From the NCBI RefSeq assembly GCF_003945595.2, contig NW_024104672.1, positions 124,001-188,000 on the forward strand: a stretch of DNA of 64,000 nt, given 5' to 3'. The translations under genes were made by a program, and so were the position numbers. Source of the stretch: Pipra filicauda. Lineage: Eukaryota; Chordata; Aves; Passeriformes; Pipridae. The notes beneath the pieces were generated by a model. The model was not told where the DNA came from. It made no database searches and saw only the letters and a list, made by a program, of their open reading frames with translations. This document shows, in pieces, positions 12,501 to 23,104 of this stretch; within the stretch, counting starts at the first letter, position 1; each line of letters begins with the position of its first letter.

Positions 12501-15500
12501 AGCCACCTGAGTGGATGTGTAACAAATACAAATATGCACTGCACCGTCCTTGCATCTTACCCACAGTATGATGAAAATGTACTTCTCTAGTTTGTTGCTT
12601 GGTTACAGCCTTACCCATAACAACATGAATATTCTTAGGTTTGGGGTAGAAAAGACAGAATTGTGAGAAGGCTGTGATAAGAAAAATGCAGTTGTATTAA
12701 TAGTCCCTGCAGAACTGTTCCACTTCTTGTGATTTGCCTTGGATTTTGTACCTGGTACTGACATGCAGATGCTCTCATGCTGTATTTTATTTTCCTGCTG
12801 TTTAGGGTGCTGTGTATGTCTACTTCGGCTCTGAGGGAAGAGGCTTGGCATCTCAGCCAAATGTTACCATAACTTGTCAGGTATATTGATAGCATATAAT
12901 ATCCTGTATATGTTATGCTGTTAGCCAGGCCAACACAAGTCTACACAAGTGGGAGCTGAGATAAAGGGGAAAGGGGCTTCTGGGCTTGAAAAAAGAACAT
13001 TAAAATCAAATTGCAAGGGAATTTAGACTGATGGGGATGGAGCAAGCAGGTGCTTGCCTAGGTTAGTTTTATGTGGAAAGACATTTGTACCTCAGTGCAG
13101 GGGAGGCAGCAGGGTGAACAGAAAGATGCATAGCCAAAAAAAAAAAAAGGCAAAACTCCCCAACTAACCAATCCAAAAACCCTCTAAGAAAACAAAACTG
13201 AAGCCAAGGAGTGGGAGGGTAATTTAGTTAGCTCTCTAGATGTGAGTTGCTCTATTTTGTTACAAAATTGGTGGTTTCAGTTCTATTTCAGGCTTAAAGT
13301 AGCTGTTTATTGCAGGATTCCTACTGTAATCTTGGTTGGTCCCTCTTGGCAGCTGATGTTGATGGGGATGGAAATGCTGATCTGGTTGTGGGCTCTCCAT
13401 ATGCACCTGGTGGTGGGCAGCAGAGAGGATTTGTGGTTGCATTTTACTCTTATTTCAACAGGAGTGACCAAGGTAATATTTATTGAATAAATTAGCCCTC
13501 CCATATTTTATGTGACTGTTCATTTGTTCCTAATTAATCATGGGATAATTCAGGTTCAAAGGGATCTCAGGGAGTATCTAGTCCAGCCTCCTGCTCAATA
13601 AGAGAGATCTGTGAAGCCAGACCAAATTGCTCAGGGCTTTGTCCATTTGGGTCTTAAAAATCTCTAATGACAGAGATTGCACAGCCACTCTGGGCAGCTG
13701 TTCCACTTCTTGGCAGTCCTCATAGGGAAAAAATGTCTTGTTACAGCCAGTATGAACCTTTTTTGTTTCAGTTTATGCTCATTGTCTATTGTCCTCCCAC
13801 CATGCACAGTGAACTCGTAGGCACAGAAGGCATGGAATACCCCTATTAAATTTGCTCCAGTTAATCGACATCTTTCCTGCTACTGAACCATGTATTATAG
13901 GCGCGGTCTAGGGAAGATTAAAGTGGGAACAATCATCTCTTTGCCATGCTCCTGGTTATATAGCCTGGTACACTGTCAGCTGTTTGCTGTCAGAGCCTCA
14001 CATGCCCACCATTATCTCTAGGGCCTTTTCCACACAGCTTCTCACAGCCTATTATCACTGCAAGGGCATCTCCTTTCCTACGGTCAGGCTTTGCATTTGT
14101 CCTCACTGGATTTTGTGAGGTTCCTGCCAGTCTGTTCCTCTAGCCTGCCTGGGTCCCTCTGAATGGTGGCTCCCCACAATCTCCTTTCATCTGCCAACTG
14201 CACGAAAGGCCATGTTGTTGCCTTCTCCAAATCAATTATTATAAAGTGTTTAACAGGATGAGTCCAAAGATAGATCCCTGAAGGCATTCCACTTGTCGCA
14301 GGCATTCACAGTACAACCCACTGTCTGCTGGCCTGTGATGGTGATTGTCTCAACCAGTATTTTCCCATCTGGTTCTCCACCCATCCAGATGCAATGTCCC
14401 AGCTTGGATAAAAGAACATTGTGGGACACTGTGTTGAAAGCCTTGCTAAAGGAATGGATTCAGCTGTGTGTTGGGCACGCTCACTGCTCTTCCTTGGAAA
14501 ATTGTAAATGTACCTTAGAAGATGAATCTTTATCATTCTGTACACTCCTTCATATGGCTAACGAGGAACACTACAAGTGAACACAGTTAATGAGTACAGG
14601 TGATAAGGAGTGTTGTGAATGAGGGAGAAAATGTCACACTTGGAGCTAAATAAAGTTAGTAAAGGTTGGGCAGCTTTGTCGCAACCATGTAAGTGAGATT
14701 TCCAATAATGCTTATTTTTTGTAGCTTATTAGAACCCACAAGGGTTCTAGAACCCACTGCTGACTGACATTTTTGTAAAACCAAGGCACAGAATGAGTTA
14801 TTTAAATTATAGACAGAATTATTTGAAGCTCCCACACCCACCACCTTTGAAGAATTACAAGTTCTGATAAATGGTGACTAGTTTAGGGCAGGCTTGACTG
14901 GTAGCTTCCATGTGCTTTGTGTAAGCTACTGGAAGGACTGAGAAACAGGCTGTGTCAAATAAAGGCTTTCACCAGCCAGCACAGCTACAGGGTGAGCAAG
15001 TGAAGTCAGCAATTACTGGTGCCATATCATGGACAGTGTAATTTTGCTTATAGAAACTTGTTGTCATAGGATGAATCAGTAGAGGATTGCTAATGGATTT
15101 TTCTATGCCAGGGTACACCAAGATTTAATTAATATTTTTCTGGTCTCTCAGAATTTCTGTCAGTACAGGATGCCAACTGGATGGTGCAGGGGGAAGAAAA
15201 TTATGCTTGGTTTGGATTTTCACTTGACAGATGCCAGCTGGAGAACACAACATTACTACTGATTGGTAGCCCTACATGGAAGAGTTGTGCTAGGTGTGTT
15301 GTATGTGAGAGCTTGATCTCTCCTCCATTCTGCTCTATTTCCACAAGGTTTAATATTTGTAATAGATTAGAGTTCTAGCTTTTCAGGAAGTTTCCTCTGT
15401 CCTGCTTTGATTATATTTATTAAATTAATATTTCTATTAAATTCGTATTTTATACCGTCACACTTCCTTATGAAGATGGGGGCTTTAGACCCTTTGTAGA

Positions 15501-18500
15501 GCAGGTCTTTGTTATTTAGAGACACTGAAGAATTTCTTGAGTTTCCTTGGGGAGAGGGGCCACAAAAATGTTGACAGGTAAGCATGCCTTAAGTAATTGT
15601 ATACATAACTCTTACTTTGAGAGAGCATTTTTAAAAGCAAACCAAAGACAAAAATGTATTGGATGATAAAGGATTGGATAGACAGGCCAAGTCTGTGCTC
15701 TAAATGTTGTGTAACTAGTTAGGACACATACGGGAATTACTAAAATAGATTTCTAGAATTTGGCAGGCACTATTATTCCAAAGTAAAAGGGGACAGTTTT
15801 TAAGAGTAGCATTCCTAGATGAGTGTACAAAAATATGTTGTTACAAACCACTATATTTTGCATTGTAATTCAAGATGCAATCCCTTCTCATCGGATGCCA
15901 GACAGAGTGTTGGGAAGGTGTACGGGTACAACCCACCGAGCACAGAGCGCTGGTTTGCGGTAACTGGAGACAAGGTAGGGCTTCTTCTTCAGTATGGGAC
16001 CTTATGAATAATTTAAAGTGACAATCTGTAGAAATTACATAGGTGTTTTAATCTAACAGGAGATGAGCCGAATGGGTTTGTCTCTGGCCAGTGGTGTGAT
16101 GTCTGTGGCTGGGAACACAAGGAGAGTTTTGGTGGTGGGTGCACCTACTGCAGGTATGTCCTGAAAACTGAAAGCCATTTCTACCCTAGCATGTTTGTTT
16201 CTGTATGACCAGACGACTAATACGACTTTTAATTTAGAAAAAGGACCTTTAAATTGCCATGTAATTAAAAAAAAATTAATTAGAAATAATCACTGTAATT
16301 ACCTGCAAGTGCCTTACATGTAGAGTCTCTCTACTATGCCTCTGTTTCAATGTGGTTTTTTCCATCCTTAAAATTGGTTTAATAGTATTACTACCTTACA
16401 TTGTTTATGTAGCAGTGATTTGCTGGTAGACTGCATATTTCTTGGAATTAAAATAACACAGTATTTTGTCCTCATTCTGGCAGCAGACAGTAAGGAATTG
16501 GGAAAGTCAAAATGCAGAAATCTCTCTTTAACTTGAATGCATTTCTCCCCATGTCCTATGGCTAAGAGATTTTTCCCTGAGCTAATTAGTGTTAATCCCA
16601 TATAACGTTTGATATTATTTGATAAATTATAGTTTGTCCATTTTATGTAATGCCAGTATTACCTGCTCTTAATGTATTGTAGGTATTAAACCTGAGTTCC
16701 TATGTCAGATGCTCAACTTCTGTTACTTTTTTTTTCAGACAGCCTGTATAGGATTTCATTTATGTCCTCAGTGCTGCATCAAGCTGGGCTGGCTCTGGTA
16801 TATGACCTGACAGACAGCACCAAGCCTTCTTTGCTTAGCACATTGAGTGGGGACAGGAGGTTTTCTCGTTTCGGAGGAGACATATACTTAAGTGATCTGG
16901 ATAACGATGGACTAGGTAATGCTTGATGAATCTAGATCAGAGCTGAAGTGTTTAGCTTTTAGCAAAAGGAGGACCGCTCACCTACATGTTCATACAAGTG
17001 CTAAACACAGTCTGCTTCCCCAGCTGACTTGTACTAGTATTCCATCATGCCTTACGGAGAGGCCTCTCTAAAATCCCAAGCAACTCAGTCAGAAATTGAA
17101 ACATTTTACTTGCCATCATTAATAGGAATTGTGACATCTGGAGGTACGTAAATGCCAGCTCTCTCTTGTGTTTTGATTTAGCATTCATTTCCTTCTGATG
17201 TGTTATGTCATCTTTGTAATACCTGCAGATGAAATGATTGTGACATCCCCACTGAGAACTAATAGCATCTCCTCAATACTGTTTGGTGGGGCAGCTGGCC
17301 GTGTTTATATTTACAACGGAAAGCAGGCATCCTCAGGGAATGTGACAGGTCACTGCAGATCATGGATATCTCCCTGTCCTGAGGACTGGGTAAGAATACA
17401 CGAAAGGTAAAATCAGGACATGAGTACATCCAGTACAAACATGCAGTGCATTCTGACTTGGGTCCACAAAACAAAAGGTTTACTCATGTTTCTGAATCTC
17501 TGCAAATTGGCTCCTCCTGTTCATTCTTAACTGACTTTGTTGTTTAGGAGCCAGGATTATTGTACTGGTCTTCTATTCCCCTAGCATGGTTCTCTCAACT
17601 GAATATTTATTTTGTCGTTTTTTCTTCTTCAGGCACAGTATGTCCTTATTTCTCCTGAGGTAAGTAAACAGAAAACAAACTACTGAAACTAAAATGTCCT
17701 ATTTAAAAAAAACCAAACAAACTAGCAGCATTATAACAAGCAATGTTATTTACAGGAACTATCAAGATTTGGGAGTTCTGTTATTTCTGTGAAATCTGAA
17801 AGCAAGGTGAGAAAAATTACTGTTGTCAGTTGCTTTGTAACATCTTCCTACCTCACTTGCAAGTACTAGCTAACACCTCACATGCATCTTAGTTGTAGAA
17901 ACCTTAAGTGCTTCTTAAGCATATAACATAGTTAATTAAGTAATTCTCTGAACCAATAATTAAAACCATTTTATAGGTGGATGAGCTATGGAGTTGCCAA
18001 AATTTTGGAACATGAATTGAAAGAAATCACTTTAAAACAGCCTGAAATCTAAACTGCTTAGGAGTTTGCTGAAAGGTTGCATGGTAAATGGAGTGTAGGT
18101 GCCAGCTGGCTTTACTGTTCATGCCAGCCTGTATGCAAAGTGGATACTCAGCTATGAATGGCACCCTACCATCCCTCTCATTTAGTCTTTACAGGCTTGC
18201 TGTACTGGCTATCTCTTGCAGTAAACACCATTCATGTCAAGTGTTTCCAAGCACAGGGAGGTCCAGTTACCGGAATGATTTTGGATATGTCTGTGTACCT
18301 GCTTCTCTTTTGTTTCCCTCAGATGCCCATTATTTTTACCAAACATCAATCCTTAGGTTTGTATGATGCACTGAGGAACCTTTTTTTCAGCTTGAAGGTT
18401 CCTTAGTGTTTGTTAAGCTGTTCTCCTTACTCTGACATCACCTCTGTGAGCACTGGGATTCTCTGTGTGAGTACTGAGGAAGCCTCAGAAGTAGGCAGAG

Positions 18501-19073
18501 GAGGTACACAACAGGTCTTCAATAAATGGTGTTTAACTAACTTCTTGCTGTTAAAACATGCAATGGAGAAACACCTGGAAATGTAAATTCTTCTCAGCTA
18601 GGCTAGGGTGGATAATCCAACACCTGAAACACAGGCATTGCTCAGTGCAAATGAGACCGTTTTTCAAGCTGTTGTGTTCCATTGCTATGGCACCAATCCA
18701 GTACCCACTCCAGCTTCATCTGTATTGAACTTAGCCCTGAGAAACAGTTTATATTTCCAACAGACTTATTTCATTGGTTCCAGCTTGCTCCAGTTCCCCA
18801 AATGAAATAAAACCTGTTTGCCAAATTGCTTTGTTAACTGCTATTCTGAGGAGGTGGGTTGCTCTCTTATTTCTCCTCATCACATTTCTGTATGACACTG
18901 ACGAGATGGACTAAATCTGCTTTCCATTATGGAAGCTTAAGGCAGCCACACACCTGCAGCTGCATTTTGCTAACCCTTGCTCTGTATCTCTGCAGAAAGA
19001 AGTTGTAGTGGCAGCAGAGAGAAGTTCTGCGAAAGCTCGACTTGGTGGAAGGCTTTTTGTCTACTCGCTCTGA
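1812..19073 (+). CDS. GPLD1: Glycosylphosphatidylinositol-specific phospholipase D (partial, lacks first exon)
   Basis: Secreted plasma enzyme that hydrolyses the inositol phosphate linkage of GPI anchors and releases anchored proteins. Exons read directly: 1812-1867, 2371-2449, 3577-3674, 4482-4592, 4858-4906, 5407-5461, 6407-6514, 7235-7262, 7350-7489, 8428-8493, 8736-8859, 9387-9526, 10545-10731, 11734-11844, 12806-12880, 13316-13472, 15152-15293, 15875-15974, 16060-16153, 16739-16915, 17229-17389, 17633-17659, 17756-17806, 18996-19073 (TGA). All junctions are AG/GT and every phase closes, giving 2414 coding bases, 803 complete residues plus the end of a split codon. The mammalian protein has about 840 residues, so only about 35 N-terminal residues (signal peptide and the first residues of the mature enzyme) are missing, consistent with one exon upstream of the window. 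No frameshift or premature stop was seen, so the gene looks functional. It lies tail-to-tail with MRS2. Confidence 0.97.
2709..2989 (+). repeat. Local direct duplication in a GPLD1 intron
   Basis: Bases 2709-2800 and 2896-2989 are near-identical copies (both begin ATTACTAAATACTGTCTTGG and share the CTATGGAAAGCC / TTATGGAAAGCC block), offset by 187 bp. They differ by a few substitutions and by T-run length. The two copies flank about 95 bp of unrelated sequence. It looks like a recent local duplication inside the intron between exons 2371-2449 and 3577-3674. Confidence 0.9.
10545..19073 (+). other. GPLD1: GPLD1 C-terminal FG-GAP beta-propeller exons
   Basis: These 12 exons encode integrin-alpha-like FG-GAP repeats that form a beta-propeller. 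Calcium-loop type motifs are visible: DLNQDGYEDLVVGAPGYS (exon 10545-10731), DFNEDGVPDLAIGAPS (11734-11844), DVDGDGNADLVVGSPYAPGG (13316-13472), LLIGSPTWK (15152-15293), VLVVGAPT (16060-16153) and DLDNDGL running into DEMIVTSP across 16739-16915 and 17229-17389. The last blade comes from two tiny exons (27 and 51 nt) and a terminal exon ending LGGRLFVYSL then TGA. The domain is required for the fold in mammals; here all blades are present. Confidence 0.92.
13541..14460 (-). mobile_element. CR1-type LINE fragment (antisense, in GPLD1 intron)
   Basis: The plus strand reads as the complement of a CR1 3' region: phrases of the type AGTCCAGCCTCCTGCTCAA, GGGCAGCTGTTCCACTTCTT, GACTTTGCATTTG-like and GTGTTGAAAGCCTTGCTAAAG are characteristic of the pol end and 3' UTR of avian CR1. 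The copy is old, with many substitutions and small gaps, and has no intact ORF. Edges are approximate. It occupies most of the 1.7 kb intron between exons 13316-13472 and 15152-15293. Confidence 0.8.
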
Positions 19074-19768
19074 AAGTTCATGGTAGCCTTTAAGACCAGG
19101 GCATAGCTGGTCTTTTAGTGAAGAATCTCTGTAGTATCTATGACACTTTCCTGAACCTACACAAACCAACAGACCCCATGTCAGCAAGCTTTTGATGAAT
19201 TCTGTTGTAGGCAGCAACATCACTTAACCTAGAACAAACCAGCTGGTCTGAAAATCTTTTAGAGGCTGAAATGAGCAGGTAGCTAGATTTTTGGAAGTAG
19301 TATTTGGCTGTATAAGGAATGTTCAGTGGTCACCTTCTTTACTGGTCAGATATGAGTATTTTCTTGGCAAAACCAGGAAACAGCAGCATAATTTACAACT
19401 CCTTGTATACTGTGATAAAGACAGGTGTTCTAAGTTACTGTCAAAATAACAAGCATGGAGGAGGGGCAGCTTTAATCCTGACAGAAAAGTGTGTGCCAAT
19501 GAACAGGACTGTCTCTGTCTCTAGCAAGTCTTGATTGAGGATGCAGAGCAGCTGGGATCTCATAGGAAGAAAAGAACAAGCAAGTTTTAGGAAATACTTT
19601 CTCTTTTGCAATTGTGGCTGACTACTCTGATACGCTTTGTGTTTTCATGTAAAATTCCATGACCATGGTAACTCAGAATTGTTAACTGCTTTTATTGTTA
19701 ACAGTATTGTCTTCAACTATTAACATTAGTTTTGTATGTTGCAGGTTTAACAAGAGCATGCATTATCT

Positions 19769-19774
19769 ATTAAA
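19769..19774 (+). terminator. GPLD1: Candidate GPLD1 poly(A) signal ATTAAA
   Basis: ATTAAA, the commonest variant hexamer, lies about 700 bp after the GPLD1 stop. A TG-rich stretch (ACATATGTGTATGTAC, then CT-rich sequence) follows within about 70 bp, as expected of a downstream element. An alternative is the AATAAA at 22312. Only 3' end sequencing could settle it. Confidence 0.35.
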
Positions 19775-21067
19775 CAACTTGAACAGCAAAATGTGATGAT
19801 ACTATTATTACCAACCCTAGTCCATAGTCACATATGTGTATGTACTTTCTCTCTCTTGCCTCCTTCACAAATGCAAAGCATTATTTTTATTATAAATAAC
19901 ACAAGTTGGTGGAATAGCACAGAATTCTAAAGGTCGTACTCCAAAATGAAACAACCTACCTTTCTTATGAATTCTTTCTCAGGGATGTTGCTTTAAGCAA
20001 ATCAAAAAAAGGCAAGGTGAACATCAGCTTAATGTATAATGCATTCTGACATCTATTTTGTGGATTTGCCCAAACAGCAAAACACTTTATAAAAATTAAA
20101 CTTTGAACTTCATGAAAGAAGTTAATGGACAGGACTGGGAGCACAGTACTTACCTTATAAATCTGTGAAATGTGGTGTGAGGCAAAACAAGCAGTGCACT
20201 TGTAAGGGTGGCAGAATAGAGTTTTCCTTTTTAAATGAAAACTGATGAAACCAGTATGTTCTGTAGCAATTCCATTCTGAACATACACCTTCCACTGGCT
20301 TTTGTTTTTCCTATGTATGATCTCAAAGTAATTAATTTTACTGCATCTGACTGCATTTTGATTACTTGAATTATAAGAAAAACATTAAACATTTGCATAT
20401 GTCTGTAGAGAGAAAAGGCAGTCTTGTAAAAGACCTGTCTTTCTCTCTGTGCTTTTATTGTGCTTTAAGTCAGTTATGTACAGGAAAAGGAGTCAAAAGG
20501 AGTTCACAGAAACCTCTCTGCACAAAAGCTTATGTGAAAGCTTCTCAAACAGCTGCACCCACATATTTCAGTTCTGGCCTCATGCAACTACAACTTGGTT
20601 GAAAACATCAGCATCCATGCCTTTTCACACACTGAACTGTCAGCCAAGGTATATGAGCCCTTGGTTCTTCTACTGGATTGTTCAGTTTAGAGCGTTTTTA
20701 CAGCTTCACCCGCTAAGCCAAAAGACTGCAAAAAAATTCAGCTAAAAAACTCAAAAACATTACAAACCCCATTAACTTTCTCACCTACTTGTGCCTTTTG
20801 TATCTGTCATTGAAAGTCACATACAGAGAAAGAACTGTTTGAAAATAATTACATACAACCGATTTTAATCAAACTAGCATCACAGGCTTGCACAACTTTA
20901 TGTACCTTTTTATTTTCATCTTTGACTCATTAGTCCCAAGTAAAAATGTTCACAGCTACAGTTATTGTTTTTCCAACTCCTGCCAGTACAGTGACTTATC
21001 TGGTGGCACCTAAGGAGCTGCTCACTGTTACAGCAAGGTTAAAAAAACCTAAACAAGAAATGGGCAG

Positions 21068-21073
21068 TTTATT
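21068..21073 (-). terminator. MRS2: Candidate MRS2 poly(A) signal AATAAA
   Basis: Plus-strand TTTATT is a minus-strand AATAAA about 2.0 kb beyond the MRS2 stop codon. I saw no exact hexamer closer on that strand. The resulting 3' UTR of about 2 kb is plausible but unproven. Confidence 0.3.
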
Positions 21074-23104
21074 ACTTCCTTTAAAAGGATTTCATGCTCC
21101 CTCTATGGACTGAGAGAAACCAGTGGAGAAATATGCCCTCAGAGAAAAGTGCTAAGAAAAAACACAAACAGTGGGCATAAGGCTTCTATTCCTTCCTTCA
21201 GTCCATCACAGGATACCAGGCTTCCACACCCTTTACTAACCTGGCTACTTACTGTGGTGCAAGCTAGTCCATCATTTGTCTTGGAGAGAAGAGAGAGAGC
21301 ATAGGCCAGTTAGCAGAAACTAACAACCCATCTGTTGATTTTTAGCAGAATTTGAATCAGTCCTCGTGACAACAGAAGGAGTTGTTAAACTGCAGCTGTA
21401 TCAATGCATGGTTGAAATATTATCAGGTGGCAAACACAAGTGGGCATTATCCATAAGTCTGCTTTCCCTGTTCCTAAAACTGCATGTTTTGGGCCTAAAT
21501 TAATTGTTAGGGAATAACCAAGATATGTAGCTACATTTCAAAGCCTGTTATTGCTCATGTAAAATAAGGGAAACTATTATTTCTGGTTGCTGCCAATTCA
21601 GTAGTCATGCTTCACAAAAGATGAAAAGATGTATGCTTTTTGCTTTGGAAAATCTGTTCTCTGCAATTAAATAGGGCCTTAAAAATCCATTTAAAAATCC
21701 CTCTTGGGGTGGATTTTTCTTTGACATTTGAAGTCTGATTCCTTAATCTGCAGCTCAGAACCCAGAATACTTGATGAATGCTGACTGCTGTCATCCTTTA
21801 AGCAAAAAATTCTGTTCTCTCTAAGAAGGGCCATTAAGCAAAGAAGTATTTGACAGAAACACATAAAATGAGAATGCCCAATATGTATGTGATACAGAAA
21901 ACTAGTGGAACACACATGGAGTGGAGATTAGACTACTGTGTAAAGCACGTTGCTGTTTTCCCTGGTGTTCCTCTCCTTTCACGTGTAAGAATTAAAAATC
22001 TCACTGTACTTTTTTTGGCACAAAATATATTTTAAATTAGTAAGTTTAGAAATTCTTGTAGTTTTCAGTAAGGAAGAACGAGTGCAAGGAAATGTCCAAA
22101 GTCCACCCTGTAACAACAGAAGTCTCTTAATTCCTTATGTTCCTATTGGTTTGGTAATGTTCTGCTCAGCCCAAATGTTTCAGCTTTAAGGCTGTTCTTT
22201 ATCTCCACTCTTCCAGCCGATGATTGGGATTTTTTCAAAACTGCAGAAACCTAAGCAAGAACAAAATAGCCTGTGACTACACGAGAAGCTGCTCTATATG
22301 CAGCAGAAGGAAATAAAGCTTCACAGAGGCCCAAACTCTGATTTTTTCCCCCCCTTATTTTCAGAACAGTGTCTCTGCTTCTCCCTTCCTAACCCCTTCC
22401 AGCACATTTCTCCAACCCAAAGTCAGAATGCGCTGGACTTGGTTTTGAACAACAAATATGGATAATCCAGTTAATTGCAGCCATAGTCAACAATCCACAA
22501 CAAACTATTTCCATTTGCCTCTTAGTGGCAAAAGAGGGGAGGTAAGAAGGGAAGTTTATCCAAATCTCCCTTCTTTTGTCAGTTGTAGCAACTTAACTTC
22601 TGAATCCATTAATACTTCCACTACTTGCACACCAGAGGCAGACAATACAATTCCAGGAGTCCACGAAAGGGTAGTCAACAGGGAAATCGACTCATACATG
22701 CTAATCTAAAGACAGATCTCCTTGGAAATCTTCGTACAGCTTGCTACCATCAGCATCGATGACAAAGACAGCTGGCATGCATGTGAGGAGCTATTACAAA
22801 CCTCAGACTGAGTCTGGCGTTGCTCTTGAGAGAGATGTTACAGCTAGCACTTGTCCTCATCCTCCTTTAGTCTTTTACGTGGCAGGGACTATAGATCCAT
22901 AATTAGCATGTGGGTGGGAGGACAAGGCCAGCATTTGTTATGTGCCTTCCTGTGAACAGACTGGTGTGGCAGCTGAGAAGGCAAATGAGGGCTGCTTCTA
23001 CCATGAGCCTCAGCTTTCCTTGGGCTGCCAGGTGAAAGTAGATATAGCATGTCTCAAGGAACAGCCTGCAGCTTCACTTCTGGCCACTGCTGGGGCTTCC
23101 CACC

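Larger units (their letters stand above)
19074..23104. other. Tail-to-tail interval: 3' UTRs of GPLD1 and MRS2
   Basis: No convincing coding exon. It must contain the GPLD1 3' UTR (plus) and the MRS2 3' UTR (minus). Candidate poly(A) signals: plus-strand ATTAAA at 19769-19774 and AATAAA at 22312-22317; minus-strand AATAAA at 21068-21073 (TTTATT on the plus strand), the nearest exact hexamer I saw downstream of the MRS2 stop. The strand assignment of the sequence between 19800 and 21068 is open, and the two transcripts could overlap at their ends. Confidence 0.5.
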
